A stretch of 64,000 nt of DNA. Origin: Pseudomonas sp. BN102 (GTDB taxonomy: Bacteria; Pseudomonadota; Gammaproteobacteria; Pseudomonadales; Pseudomonadaceae). Shown here piece after piece: positions 35,233-44,732 of this stretch. The translations under genes and the position numbers were made by a program. Numbering within the stretch: position 1 is the stretch's first letter; each line of letters opens with the position of its first letter. The notes beneath the pieces were generated by a model that saw nothing but the letters and a program-made list of their open reading frames with translations, ran no database searches and was not told where the DNA came from. Location of the stretch: positions 62,001-126,000 of the forward strand of contig NZ_SSON01000080.1 of assembly GCF_029871245.1 (NCBI RefSeq), given 5' to 3'.

Positions 35233-36249
35233 TCAGCTGGAATTCGCGCCCTGCTGGCGAAACTCGCGGGGGCTGAGGCCGGTCCAGCGGCGGAAGGCGC
35301 GGGTAAAGGAACTGGCCTCGTTGTAGCCCAACTGCTGGGCGATCTCGGTCAGGCTGCGCGACGACTGGCGCACCAGCTCGATGGCCAGGGCCTGGCGGAT
35401 TTCCTCCACCAGTTCGGCGAACTCCAGGTCAAGCTCCTGCAGGCGCCGTTGCAACGTGCGCTTGCTCATGCACAGCTCCGTCGCCACCTGTTCGAGACCA
35501 ACACGCCCGCTGGCCAGGTTGGCCTCGATCACCAGGCCGATGCGCGTGGTCAGATCGGTGTCGGCGAGTCGCCGGCGACGTTCCTCTTCCAGCCCCGGCA
35601 GCAACGCCTGGAACAACCGCAGATCGGCCGTGACCAGCGGCTCGTCGAGCATCTCTCCAGGCCAGACGATGAGGTTGGCCGGCTGGCCGAACTTCAGTGG
35701 GCACTGGAACACTTCGGTATGGAGGCTGATGTCCGCAGGTTGCGGATGCTCGAACTCCACCCGCAGCGGCGCGTACTTCCTGCCGGTGTATTCACGCAGG
35801 CGCGCATAGAGCGTGCCGATGGCGAACTCCGCGTCCTGCCTGCGGTGAAGCACGCTCGGGTCGGTCAGGCGGTAGGCGATTTCCAGGCACCCGCCCTGCA
35901 ACCGCCAGGTCAGTTCGTTGGCCTGGGCATGCACGACGATGAAGCGACTCGCGCACTCCAGCATGGTCCGCACGTCCGCCGCGCTACGCGCGAGGTGACC
36001 GACGCCGCCCATCAGGTTGGTCTTCAGCGGCTCGCCAAGCAAGCCAAGCCCCAGCCGCAATCCAAGGAAGGGATCGTTTCGTTCTGCGGCCACCTCGAGT
36101 AACTCGTTGTACTGGCGCAGGGGTATCTTCGCGTCGGGGCGTGCAAGCACCTCCTCGCTCAACCCGACCGCGGCGAGACAGGGGCGGAACAGGTCACCGT
36201 AATGCTGCAGAAGGGCCTCGGCGTAAACGGTGTGCTTCAGGCGGGACAT
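35233..36249 (-). CDS. AraC-family regulator with arabinose-binding-like N domain
   Basis: A 338-residue regulator of the OruR/GadH-like AraC subgroup. The N-terminal ligand domain spans about residues 20-210, and two helix-turn-helix motifs occupy the C terminus (VATELCMSKRTLQRRLQE and IAQQLGYNEASSFTRAFRRW with GLSPREFR). It is divergent from the sulfatase. Three similar boxes in this region (33383, 36436, 38056) fit as its operators, giving a local regulon of amine oxidase, sulfatase and cytochrome/DUF1302/DUF1329 genes. Confidence 0.92.
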   Translation of the reverse strand: MSRLKHTVYAEALLQHYGDLFRPCLAAVGLSEEVLARPDAKIPLRQYNELLEVAAERNDPFLGLRLGLGLLGEPLKTNLMGGVGHLARSAADVRTMLECASRFIVVHAQANELTWRLQGGCLEIAYRLTDPSVLHRRQDAEFAIGTLYARLREYTGRKYAPLRVEFEHPQPADISLHTEVFQCPLKFGQPANLIVWPGEMLDEPLVTADLRLFQALLPGLEEERRRRLADTDLTTRIGLVIEANLASGRVGLEQVATELCMSKRTLQRRLQELDLEFAELVEEIRQALAIELVRQSSRSLTEIAQQLGYNEASSFTRAFRRWTGLSPREFRQQGANSS

Positions 36250-36435
36250 GGCGGCAAGGGCTCCTGGGCCCGGATTCTTCTTGTCGTTCGAGCGCAGCCG
36301 GATGGGCAGGAGTTCTCAGTGAATCGAGCCTGCGTCCGACACAGGCGGGAGACCCTAACAGACGCCGAAAATAGCGACAACAGGCGTCGAACGGGATGGC
36401 CGGCGCACCCTCCTCCCCCCACGAGAAGCCTGCAA

Positions 36436-36462
36436 ATGGCACCAGATGACAAATGCCTGGCG
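36436..36462 (+). promoter_or_regulatory. putative AraC-family operator 2 (sulfatase promoter)
   Basis: ATGGCACCAGATGACAAA continues to GCCTGGCG. It lies 95 bp before the sulfatase ATG in the gap divergent from the araC-type gene. Confidence 0.65.
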
Positions 36463-36557
36463 CCCGCGAGCGATTCCCTCCGCGCCCTCTTCTGGCAAGG
36501 TCGGAACTAAGCTGCCAGCAGACCATTCAGCCACCCGGCAGCACCGGAGAACTATCG

Positions 36558-38003
36558 ATGAAAGACCATCTGTCGCGGCTGGCGCTGCTGGGGACGCTGC
36601 TGGCGCCGCTGGCGCACGGCCAGACGGCCCCGCCGAACATCGTCATCATGCTCTACGACAACCTCGGCTACGGCGAACTGGGCAGCTACGGCGGCGGTGT
36701 GATCCGTGGCGCCGAGACACCAAGGATCGACCAGCTCGCGCAGGAAGGCATCCGCCTCACCAACTTCAATGTCGAGGCACAGTGCACGCCCTCACGCTCG
36801 GCGCTGATGACTGGGCGCTTCTCGATCCGCTCCGGCACCTACAAGGTCCCCCGCGCCGGCACCCCGGACGGCCTGACCCTGTGGGAAGTGACCCTGGCCG
36901 AACTGCTCTCCGCGCGCGGCTACGCCACGGGCATCTGGGGCAAGTGGCACCTGGGCAGCAGCGAGTCGCGCTTCCCCACCGGGCAAGGCTTCGACGAGTG
37001 GTACGGCGTGCCCCGCACCTACGACGAAGTCATGTGGTCCGCCGCCGACCAGACCACCGACCTGACGCCGGCGATCGGCAGCAAGCAGGGCTGGGACGAG
37101 AGCCTGGTGCCGGCGCAGTACATCTACGAGTCCAAGCGGGACGAGCCGGCGAGCAAGGTGAAGAAGCTGGACCTGGCCAGCAAGCGCACCCTGGACGCAG
37201 AGCTTACCGAGCGCGCCACCGCCTTCATCAAGCGCAACGCCAGCGCCGGCAAGCCGTTCTTCGCCTACATCCCCTTCTCCCTTCCGCATATGCCGACGCA
37301 GCCCAATCCGGCCTTCGCCGGCAAGACTGGCAACGGCTCCTGGGCCGACTCTCTGGCGGAAATCGACCATCGCGCCGGCCAGGTGCTCGATGCCCTGAAG
37401 GCCGCCGGCGTCGAAGACAACACCCTGGTTATCCTGGCCAGCGACAACGGTGGCGAGGCCACCGATCCCTGGAGGGGCGCCAACGGCCCCTGGCGTGGCA
37501 CCTACTTCACGGCCATGGAGGCCAGCCTGCGCGCCCCCTTCATCCTGCGCTGGCCCGGTCACGTGCCGGCCGGCAGGGTGAGCAACGACATCGTCCATAT
37601 CGTCGACCTCTACACCACCCTCGCCCATGTCGGTGGCGCTGAGGTGCCCACTGATCGCGCCGTGGACGGCGTCGACCAGATGGCGTTCCTCAGCGGGAAA
37701 CAGGAGAAGTCGAACCGGGAGGGATTTCCGGCCTACGTGGCCGATCGCCTTTCCGCGGTGAAATGGCGCAACTGGAAGCTGCACTTCATTCAGCAGGAGG
37801 AGATGTACGATCCGCCGCTGCCGCTGGCCGTGCCGCGCTTGCACAACCTGCTCACGGACCTGCGGGAGGAGCGCAACGTCGCGGTCGAGAACACCTGGGT
37901 ACTGCAGCCGATGATGGGCATCGTCGGACGCTTCAAGGCCAGCCTGGAAAAGTACCCGCCCATCGAAAGCGGCACCCCGGATCCCTATACGCCACCCCAC
38001 TGA
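36558..38003 (+). CDS. exported type I (formylglycine) sulfatase
   Basis: A 481-residue arylsulfatase-superfamily protein. The start ATG follows CCGGAGAAC and gives a signal peptide ending near AHGQTA. Cys76 in CTPSRSALMTGR is the formylglycine position. The N-terminal metal motif reads YDNLGYGELG, with Asn in place of the second aspartate of the usual DD, while the C-terminal LASDNGGE is intact. It needs a formylglycine-generating enzyme or AtsB maturase, not encoded in this window. It sits between AraC and cytochrome c genes. The substrate is a sulfate ester of unknown type. Confidence 0.9.
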   Translation: MKDHLSRLALLGTLLAPLAHGQTAPPNIVIMLYDNLGYGELGSYGGGVIRGAETPRIDQLAQEGIRLTNFNVEAQCTPSRSALMTGRFSIRSGTYKVPRAGTPDGLTLWEVTLAELLSARGYATGIWGKWHLGSSESRFPTGQGFDEWYGVPRTYDEVMWSAADQTTDLTPAIGSKQGWDESLVPAQYIYESKRDEPASKVKKLDLASKRTLDAELTERATAFIKRNASAGKPFFAYIPFSLPHMPTQPNPAFAGKTGNGSWADSLAEIDHRAGQVLDALKAAGVEDNTLVILASDNGGEATDPWRGANGPWRGTYFTAMEASLRAPFILRWPGHVPAGRVSNDIVHIVDLYTTLAHVGGAEVPTDRAVDGVDQMAFLSGKQEKSNREGFPAYVADRLSAVKWRNWKLHFIQQEEMYDPPLPLAVPRLHNLLTDLREERNVAVENTWVLQPMMGIVGRFKASLEKYPPIESGTPDPYTPPH

Positions 38004-38055
38004 GTCCGCCCTCGCCGCCCACCCGCAGGTGGGCGGTCCCGCCCCGGCCATTCGA

Positions 38056-38082
38056 TTGGCACCGAATGACAAATCAATGGCG
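38056..38082 (+). promoter_or_regulatory. putative AraC-family operator 3 (cytochrome operon)
   Basis: TTGGCACCGAATGACAAA continues to CAATGGCG. It lies 72 bp before the cytochrome c ATG. It shares a downstream GCGATTC with operator 2. Confidence 0.65.
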
Positions 38083-38154
38083 TTCGCCAGCGATTCGAAG
38101 CCCGACCCCGGCTGTCACCTTAGGTCCCACCTTAGCCAACCGGGGAATAACACG

Positions 38155-38526
38155 ATGTACCCATCCTTCCGCATAGCCGTCGGCGCACTCGCGCTCTCCC
38201 TCAGTCATGCCGTTTTCGCCCTCGATTGCGACCCTGCCGCCGGACAAAAGGTCTTCCAGACCAAGTGCAGCGCCTGCCACGCGCTCGACTTTGACCGCGT
38301 CGGCCCGCACCTGGCCGGCGTCGTCGGCCGTCAGATGGCTTCCGTGAAGGGCTTTGCCTATTCGCCGGCCCTCGCTGGTGCGAATGACAGCTGGTCGCTG
38401 GAGCGCCTGGAAACCTGGCTCACCTCCCCGGCCCGGATGTTCCCCGAAACCACCATGGCATTCGGCGGCCTGCGCAAGGCCGACGAGCGCAAGGCGGTGC
38501 TCTGCTACCTGCAGAGCCAGGGCTGA
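38155..38526 (+). CDS. periplasmic c-type cytochrome
   Basis: A 123-residue class I cytochrome c. The signal peptide ends at VFALDC, the heme site is CSACH, and an axial methionine is available in TTMAFGG. The start ATG at 38155 follows GGGGAATAACACG. It is the first gene of an operon with DUF1302 and DUF1329. It could accept electrons from a periplasmic oxidation in the same pathway, possibly the Tat-exported flavoprotein if that works as a dehydrogenase. Confidence 0.9.
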   Translation: MYPSFRIAVGALALSLSHAVFALDCDPAAGQKVFQTKCSACHALDFDRVGPHLAGVVGRQMASVKGFAYSPALAGANDSWSLERLETWLTSPARMFPETTMAFGGLRKADERKAVLCYLQSQG

Positions 38527-38609
38527 CCGCGCTCCCGCGCGAACGCCTGCACAGACGGGCCACCGCTCGCCCGTCCGATACGTAGCACAACCAGAACAAG
38601 GACAATCCA

Positions 38610-40406
38610 GTGCGTATCCGATACTTCAAGCGCTGTCTGCTGGCAGCGGCCGTTTCGGCATCCATCCAGCACCCGGCATTCGCCGTTTCCTTCAACGTCG
38701 GGGATATCCAGGGACAGTTCGACTCATCCCTGTCCATCGGCGCCAGCTGGGGGACTTCCGACCCGGATTCCCACCTGATCGACTCCACCAACGGGGGTAA
38801 CGGCTTTTCATCCTCGGGCGATGACGGACGCCTGAACTTCAAGAAGGGAGAAACCTTCTCGAAGATCTTCAAGGGCGTGCATGACCTCGAACTGAGCCGG
38901 GGCGACACGCGCGCATTCGTGCGCGGCAAGTACTGGTACGACTTCGAGCTGAAGGACGAGAACCGTCCGTTCAAACAGATCAGCGACGATGGGAGGGTCA
39001 TGTCGACCCGTTCCTCCGGTGCGGAGATCCTCGACGCCTTCATCGCCCAGCGCTACGAGATCGCCGGCCTCCCCGGCGATATCCGCTTCGGCAAGCAGGT
39101 GGTGAGCTGGGGCGAAAGCCTGTTCATCGGCAACTCCATCAACGCCATCAACCCGCTGGACGTGGTCGCCCTGCTCCGTCCGGGTTCGGAGATCAAGGAA
39201 GGCCTGATCCCAGTGAACATGCTCTACGTTTCCCAAGGCCTCAGCGACAGCCTGACCCTGGAAGCCTTCTATCAGCTGGAATGGAAGCCCTATGCGCTGC
39301 CCAACTGCGGCACCTTCTTTGGCGCCGACCCGGTGCCCAAAGGGTGTAACAACAACCTCAACGCAGGCCTTGCCGACATCGGTCCGCTGGAGCCGATCGC
39401 CGCTGCCGCGGGCCTTGGCTTCGACATCCAGGACCGCAGCATCAGCAACGAAGGTGTGATCATTCCGCGCATCAAGGACAACGAGCCACGCGACAGCGGC
39501 CAATACGGCATGGCGCTGCGCTGGCTGGGCGACGGGGCCGAGTACGGCGCGTACTACGTCAACTATCACTCGCGCAAACCCAAGTTCAGCCTGCAGACCG
39601 CCACCGGCGTCACCGACTTCATCCAGAACGATCCCGGCTTCGCCGCGCTGCCGCCTGACCTGCAGTTCGCCCTGGGGCTGGCTACCGGCGCCGGCAACAC
39701 CCACTACTTCATCGATTATCCGGAAGACATCCACCTCTTCGGCCTGAGCTTCGCCACCGAGCTGCCCACCGGCACCGCCTGGAGCGGCGAGATCAGCTAT
39801 CGCCCGAACGAGCCGCTGTCGATCAACGCCGCCGACCTCGCCGGCGGCGCGCTCAACCCGACCTTCCGCGCCCTCACCGGCAGCGATGTGGAACCGACGG
39901 TGCCGGCAGAGGAAGACCAGGTGCTACAGGGCTGGAAGCGCAAGGAAGTCACCCAGGCGCAGACCACCTTCCTGCACGTGTTCGACCCAATGCTGGGGGC
40001 CGATTCGATCAGCCTCGCCGTGGAACTGGGCATGACCCATATCGGTGGCCTCGAATCCCTGGATGTCCAGCGCTACGGCCGGGATTCGGTGTTCGGCGAC
40101 ATCGTTCAGGGCGGCCGCCAGGGTTACTTCACGGAGAACTCCTTTGGTTACCGCGCGTACAGCGCGATGAAGTACACCAACGTCTTCGCGGGCATCAACC
40201 TGACGCCCAACCTGGGCTGGTCCCATGACGTCGAAGGCTACGGCCCGACCTTCAACGAAGGCTCCAAGGCCGTGAGCCTCGGCCTGGATGCCGACTACCG
40301 CAACACCTACACCGCCAGCCTCAGTTGCACCAACTACTTCGGTGGCGATTTCAACACTGACGTCGACCGCGACTACCTGTCGCTGAGCTTCGGCGTGAAC
40401 TTCTGA
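38610..40406 (+). CDS. DUF1302-family outer-membrane protein
   Basis: A 598-residue exported protein, the second DUF1302 member in the window. The start GTG 38610 follows AACAAGGAC; the signal peptide ends near PAFAVSF. Family segments FGKQVVSWGES and a C-terminal DYLSLSFGVNF strand ending in Phe suggest a beta-barrel. It lies 19 nt before a DUF1329 gene, the usual pairing, and in the AraC-controlled operon. It probably admits the hydrophobic or sulfated substrate of this cluster. Confidence 0.9.
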   Translation: MRIRYFKRCLLAAAVSASIQHPAFAVSFNVGDIQGQFDSSLSIGASWGTSDPDSHLIDSTNGGNGFSSSGDDGRLNFKKGETFSKIFKGVHDLELSRGDTRAFVRGKYWYDFELKDENRPFKQISDDGRVMSTRSSGAEILDAFIAQRYEIAGLPGDIRFGKQVVSWGESLFIGNSINAINPLDVVALLRPGSEIKEGLIPVNMLYVSQGLSDSLTLEAFYQLEWKPYALPNCGTFFGADPVPKGCNNNLNAGLADIGPLEPIAAAAGLGFDIQDRSISNEGVIIPRIKDNEPRDSGQYGMALRWLGDGAEYGAYYVNYHSRKPKFSLQTATGVTDFIQNDPGFAALPPDLQFALGLATGAGNTHYFIDYPEDIHLFGLSFATELPTGTAWSGEISYRPNEPLSINAADLAGGALNPTFRALTGSDVEPTVPAEEDQVLQGWKRKEVTQAQTTFLHVFDPMLGADSISLAVELGMTHIGGLESLDVQRYGRDSVFGDIVQGGRQGYFTENSFGYRAYSAMKYTNVFAGINLTPNLGWSHDVEGYGPTFNEGSKAVSLGLDADYRNTYTASLSCTNYFGGDFNTDVDRDYLSLSFGVNF

Positions 40407-40424
40407 CCGGGGAGCCACGACACG

Positions 40425-41795
40425 ATGAATCGTAAAACCATGATCAAGGGCACCTTCCTGGTGCTGTCCCTGCTGGCCAGCAGCGTGATGGCCGCCGTCT
40501 CGCAGCAGGACGCCGACAAACTGGGTACCAGCCTCACGCCGCTGGGCGCCCAGAAGGAAGCCAATTCCGATGGCAGCATTCCCGCCTGGACCGGCGGCCT
40601 GCCCACCAATGCGGGGGCGGTGGATGCCAACGGCTTCCTGGCCGACCCCTTCGCTGGCGAAAAGCCGCTGTTCGTGATCACCGCCAGCAACGCCGGGCAA
40701 TACCGCGACAAGCTCACCGACGGCCAGATGGCCTTGTTCAAGCGATACCCCGACAGCTATCGCATTCCGGTCTATCCGAGCCACCGCACGGCGACAGTGC
40801 CGGCCCAGGTTCAGGCCGCGGCCAGGGACAGCGCCCTGCAGGTGCAGTCGATCAACGACGGCAACGGTCTCGCCGGCTTCAAGCAGGGCAGCTATTACGC
40901 CTTCCCCATCCCCAGTAATGGGGTGGAAGTCGTCTGGAACCACTTCACGCGCTACATGGGCGACAGCTACAGGCGCGCCTTCATCCAGGCCACGCCCCAG
41001 GTAGACGGCAGCTACACACCGGTGCGTTTCGAAGAGCAGCAGGTCTACCCGAGCCGGGTGAGCGACCTGCCGGCGGAGGACGCAGGGGCGCTGCTGTACT
41101 ACTACAAGCAGCGGGTGATTTCCCCGGCACGCCTGGCCGGTACCGTAGCTCTGGTCCACGAAACCCTCGACCAGGTCAAGGAGCCACGTCGCGCCTGGGT
41201 CTACAACGCCGGCCAGCGCCGTGTACGCCGGGCGCCGCAGCTGGCCTATGACGGCCCGGGTACCGCGTCGGACGGCCAACGCACCGCCGACAACCTCGAC
41301 ATGTACAACGGCGCGCCGGACCGCTACGACTGGAAGCTGATCGGCAAGAAGGAGCTGTACATCCCCTACAACAGCTACCGGATGGAATCGCCGTCGCTGA
41401 AGTACGACGACATCATCAAGGCCGGCCATCTCAACCCCGATCACACCCGCTACGAGCTGCACCGCGTGTGGGAAGTGGTCGCCACCCTGAAGCCGGGTGC
41501 CCGCCATGTCTACGCCACCCGCCACATGTACCTGGACGAGGACACTTGGCAGATCGCCGAAGTGGACCACTACGACCGCCAGGGCCAGCTCTGGCGGGTG
41601 GCCGAGGGGCATGCGCTGTACCGCTATGACAACCAGACCAGCTACCTGGCGGCGGAAACCCTGTACGACCTGATCTCGGGCCGTTACATGGTGGTGGGCC
41701 TGCGCAACGAGGAGCCGAAGAACACCCAGTACGGGCTGACGGCCAAGGCCTACGACTTCACCCCGGCAGCATTGCGTACCGACGGTATGCGCTGA
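40425..41795 (+). CDS. DUF1329-family periplasmic protein
   Basis: A 456-residue exported protein with a signal peptide ending SSVMAAV. The typical DUF1329 opening LGTSLTPLGAQKEANSDG is followed by segments RRAWVYNAGQRRVRRAP and RYELHRVWEV. The fold is LolB/lipoprotein-like, so it may bind or ferry hydrophobic molecules. The start ATG follows GGGGAGCC. It is the last gene of the cytochrome-DUF1302-DUF1329 operon. Confidence 0.9.
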   Translation: MNRKTMIKGTFLVLSLLASSVMAAVSQQDADKLGTSLTPLGAQKEANSDGSIPAWTGGLPTNAGAVDANGFLADPFAGEKPLFVITASNAGQYRDKLTDGQMALFKRYPDSYRIPVYPSHRTATVPAQVQAAARDSALQVQSINDGNGLAGFKQGSYYAFPIPSNGVEVVWNHFTRYMGDSYRRAFIQATPQVDGSYTPVRFEEQQVYPSRVSDLPAEDAGALLYYYKQRVISPARLAGTVALVHETLDQVKEPRRAWVYNAGQRRVRRAPQLAYDGPGTASDGQRTADNLDMYNGAPDRYDWKLIGKKELYIPYNSYRMESPSLKYDDIIKAGHLNPDHTRYELHRVWEVVATLKPGARHVYATRHMYLDEDTWQIAEVDHYDRQGQLWRVAEGHALYRYDNQTSYLAAETLYDLISGRYMVVGLRNEEPKNTQYGLTAKAYDFTPAALRTDGMR

Positions 41796-41827
41796 CCGGC
41801 GAAGTGGGTAGCGAGGCCCGACACCGT

Positions 41828-42020
41828 GAAACGTTGGGCTTCGCTACGCTCTGCCACAACCTACAATTGCGGGCCCATTCCCTTCGTAGGTTGGTCCGAT
41901 CGCAGTCGGAGCGAATTCATTCGCGATGCTCCCGTAGGGTGCGCCATGCGCACCGCCTCGGCGTCGGGATGTGGCACGGAGGAAACCGGAAACTCCGTCG
42001 GTGCGCGCGGCGCACCCTAC
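41828..42020. repeat. intergenic repeats and long inverted repeat
   Basis: Bases 41828-41865 repeat the element at 33282-33320. A REP-like copy lies at 41905-41929. CGTAGGGTGCGCCATGCG (41933 on) and its inverted copy ending GCGGCGCACCCTAC (42020) form arms of about 22 bp around a 43-nt loop. Confidence 0.7.
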
Positions 42021-42050
42021 AAAAAAACCCGCTCGGAGAGCGGGCTTTTT
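42021..42050. terminator. bidirectional terminator between DUF1329 and etfA
   Basis: AAAAAAACCCGCTC-GGA-GAGCGGGCTTTTT has a GC stem with an A-run before and a T-run after it, so it works for both convergent operons. Confidence 0.9.
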
Positions 42051-42065
42051 CCTTGCTGGTGAGCC

Positions 42066-42995
42066 TCAAAGCAGGCTTTCGATTTCCGGTACGGCTTCGA
42101 ACAGGTCAGCCACCAGGCCGTAATCGGCCACCTGGAAGATCGGGGCTTCTTCGTCCTTGTTGATCGCGACGATGACCTTGGAGTCCTTCATGCCGGCCAG
42201 GTGCTGGATAGCACCGGAGATGCCCACGGCGATGTACAGCTGCGGCGCAACGATCTTGCCGGTCTGACCGACCTGCATGTCGTTCGGGACGAAACCGGCG
42301 TCGACGGCGGCACGGGAGGCCCCCACGGCAGCGCCGAGCTTGTCGGCCAGGGCGTAGAGGTGCTTGAAGTTCTCGCCGTTCTGCATGCCACGGCCGCCGG
42401 AGACGACGATCTTGGCCGCAGTCAGTTCCGGACGGTCGGACTTGGCCAGCTCTTCACCGACGAAGGCGGAGGTGCCGGCGTCGGTGACGCTGGTCACCGC
42501 TTCAACGGCAGCGGAACCGCCTTCGGCAGCCGCGGCGTCGAAACCGGTGGTACGCACGGTGATCACCTTCACGGCAGCCGAGGACTGCACGGTGGCGATG
42601 GCGTTGCCGGCGTAGATCGGGCGCTTGAAGGTGTCGGCGCTTTCGACGGCGATGATCTCGGAGATCTGGTCGACGTCCAGCAGGGCCGCCACGCGCGGCA
42701 GGTAGTTCTTGCCGTTGGTGGTGGCCGGCGCCAGCACGTGGCTGAAGTCACGGGCGAGGGATGCCACTAGGGGCGCGATATTTTCCGGCAGTTGGTGGGC
42801 GTAGGCAGCGTTGTCGGCGACCAGCACCTTGGACACGCCAGCCACCTGGGCGGCGGCTTCGGCCACGGCACCCACACCCTGCCCCGCCACGAGGATGACC
42901 ACCTCGCCACCGATCTGCTGCGCGGCAGTCACAGTATTCAGGGTGGCCGAAGCCAGCGCGCCGTTGTTGTGTTCAGCGATTACCAGGACAGCCAT
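42066..42995 (-). CDS. etfA: electron transfer flavoprotein alpha subunit
   Basis: A 309-residue ETF-alpha with the C-terminal FAD-binding region [30 protein letters not shown] and [13 protein letters not shown]. It carries electrons from acyl-CoA dehydrogenases to ETF-ubiquinone oxidoreductase. It follows etfB by 1 nt, so translation is coupled. The acyl-CoA dehydrogenases in this window are likely donors. The length equals the usual Pseudomonas EtfA. Confidence 0.97.
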   Translation of the reverse strand: MAVLVIAEHNNGALASATLNTVTAAQQIGGEVVILVAGQGVGAVAEAAAQVAGVSKVLVADNAAYAHQLPENIAPLVASLARDFSHVLAPATTNGKNYLPRVAALLDVDQISEIIAVESADTFKRPIYAGNAIATVQSSAAVKVITVRTTGFDAAAAEGGSAAVEAVTSVTDAGTSAFVGEELAKSDRPELTAAKIVVSGGRGMQNGENFKHLYALADKLGAAVGASRAAVDAGFVPNDMQVGQTGKIVAPQLYIAVGISGAIQHLAGMKDSKVIVAINKDEEAPIFQVADYGLVADLFEAVPEIESLL

Positions 42996-42996
42996 C

Positions 42997-43746
42997 TCAG
43001 ATCACCTTCGCTTCGTTCTTCAGTTTTTCGACCAGTTCAGCCACGGACTTGACCTTGATACCAGCCTGGCGGGCGGCCGGTGCTTCAACTTTCAGGGTCT
43101 TCACGGTGGAAGCTGTGGAAACACCCAGGGCGTCCGGGGTGACCACGTCCAGCGGCTTCTTCTTGGCTTTCATGATGCTCGGCAGCGACGCGTAGCGCGG
43201 CTCGTTCAGGCGCAGGTCGGTGGTGACGATCGCCGGCAGAGCCAGAGCAACGGTCTGCAGACCGCCGTCGATCTCGCGGGTGACGTTGACCTTGTCGCCG
43301 GCCACTTCAACCTTGGAGGCGAAGGTGCCTTGCGCGTAGCCGGTCAGGGCGCCCAGCATCTGGCCGGTCTGGTTGTTGTCGCTGTCGATGGTCTGTTTGC
43401 CGAGGATGACCAGCTGCGGCTGCTCTTTCTCGACCACGGCCTTCAGCAGCTTGGCGACTGCCAGGGAGTTCAGCTCGTCGGCGGACTCGACCAGGATGGC
43501 GCGGTCAGCGCCCAGGGCCAGGGCAGTACGCAGCTGCTCCTGAGCGGCGTTTGGGCCGACCGACACCACCACCACTTCCGTGGCGATGCCTTGCTCCTTC
43601 AGCCGCAGCGCCTCTTCCACGGCGATTTCGCAGAAGGGATTCAGGGCCATTTTCACATTGGCGAGGTCGACGCCAGAGTGGTCCGCATTGACGCGGACCT
43701 TGACGTTGAAATCGACCACGCGCTTTACCGCGGCCAGCACTTTCAT
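42997..43746 (-). CDS. etfB: electron transfer flavoprotein beta subunit
   Basis: A 249-residue ETF-beta beginning [19 protein letters not shown]. It includes the AMP-binding-type segment [14 protein letters not shown] and the docking/recognition loop near [14 protein letters not shown]. The start at ATG 43746 follows AACAGGAGCCCTGG; a 23-residue extension is possible but has no site. A palindrome and a C/G-rich element lie just upstream. Confidence 0.97.
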   Translation of the reverse strand: MKVLAAVKRVVDFNVKVRVNADHSGVDLANVKMALNPFCEIAVEEALRLKEQGIATEVVVVSVGPNAAQEQLRTALALGADRAILVESADELNSLAVAKLLKAVVEKEQPQLVILGKQTIDSDNNQTGQMLGALTGYAQGTFASKVEVAGDKVNVTREIDGGLQTVALALPAIVTTDLRLNEPRYASLPSIMKAKKKPLDVVTPDALGVSTASTVKTLKVEAPAARQAGIKVKSVAELVEKLKNEAKVI

Positions 43747-43764
43747 CCAGGGCTCCTGTTGAAC

Positions 43765-43798
43765 GGGACGTAACGTCCCCATTCCCCTCCAAAGGGGG
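43765..43798 (-). promoter_or_regulatory. palindrome and short C/G dyad upstream of etfB
   Basis: GGGACGT-A-ACGTCCC (43765-43779) is a perfect palindrome. CCCC-TCCAAA-GGGGG (43784-43798) resembles the C/G dyads elsewhere but is shorter, and no convincing -10 follows at the usual distance. Confidence 0.35.
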
Positions 43799-43811
43799 TC
43801 TTTTCGAGGTA

Positions 43812-44675
43812 TCAACTATCCAGCCGATTCAGGTCGGCATGGTGGTCGAAGGGTTGGTAGCGCGATTGCCGGTCGCGCATGACCTTGATCATCGCGACGC
43901 CGGGATCGCGGGGCAGGAACAGACGACCGCCATTGGCCACCAGGTGGTCCAGCAGGCGTTCCTTCTCATCGATCAGGCATTCCGGATTGCGGTCGAAGGC
44001 GCTGGTCAGGTCGAGCCTGAGCCAGTGCAAGGCCGGTACCAGGTCGCCGGCGAAGACGATGGGACCGCCGGGCATGTCGATTTCCGGCAGCAACTGGCCA
44101 GGCGTGTAGCCGTCGCTGACATGGAAACGCCAGCCCTTACCGAGGAAGTCGCTGCACTGCTCATCCAGCAGTTTCAAGCGACCGCTGCCCTCCAGCTGGC
44201 GGACGATCTGCGGGACGAACAGCGCGCGGTCGCGGGGATGGGGATGCCGAGCCCGCAACCATTGACGGCGCCCTGTCAGATAGCGCGCCACGGGGAACAG
44301 CAGCCGTGGCGCATTGCCGTCCTGAATGGCCTCCTGCACGTCCGGCGGCAATACCGCGTGGAGGTGAGTCAGCAGCACGGCATGGATCTGCCCCTCTCCC
44401 AGGCCACGGCGGGCGAGGCTGTCCAGCAGGCCCTGGGCCTGCGGCTGGCAATGGCAGGTGCGCGGCGGCGGCGCCAGGAGCGCATCGGTCCCGGCCATGA
44501 CCAGGATGTTCAGGTCCTCCTGCTGCACCAGCAGCGCGCGACTGGCCATCTCGACCTGGTTGTCGTAGTCGGGGCTCATCCACTCGATCCAGGCACGCCG
44601 CGGCGTCCCGCCGAACATGGCACCGCCATCGAGCTTACGGCTCCTGCCGGTTAACGTGGAAAGACTACGGTTCAC
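43812..44675 (-). CDS. degenerate metallo-beta-lactamase-fold protein
   Basis: About 287 residues with MBL-fold architecture but a damaged metal site. The HxHxDH motif reads THLHAVLPP, without the aspartate and third histidine, and the second histidine motif reads DGYTPGQLL instead of GHTPG. The Asp of FAGDLVP remains. It is probably catalytically altered or inactive. The chosen start is GTG 44675 after AGAGAGGTGA; GTG 44684 and GTG 44702 are alternatives. It is upstream of etfBA in one transcription unit with the C/G-dyad promoter at 44733-44776. Confidence 0.75.
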   Translation of the reverse strand: MNRSLSTLTGRSRKLDGGAMFGGTPRRAWIEWMSPDYDNQVEMASRALLVQQEDLNILVMAGTDALLAPPPRTCHCQPQAQGLLDSLARRGLGEGQIHAVLLTHLHAVLPPDVQEAIQDGNAPRLLFPVARYLTGRRQWLRARHPHPRDRALFVPQIVRQLEGSGRLKLLDEQCSDFLGKGWRFHVSDGYTPGQLLPEIDMPGGPIVFAGDLVPALHWLRLDLTSAFDRNPECLIDEKERLLDHLVANGGRLFLPRDPGVAMIKVMRDRQSRYQPFDHHADLNRLDS

Positions 44676-44732
44676 AACACTCACCTCTCTGAACAGGCCC
44701 ACTACTCGACGGAGACATGAGCACTGACAGCC

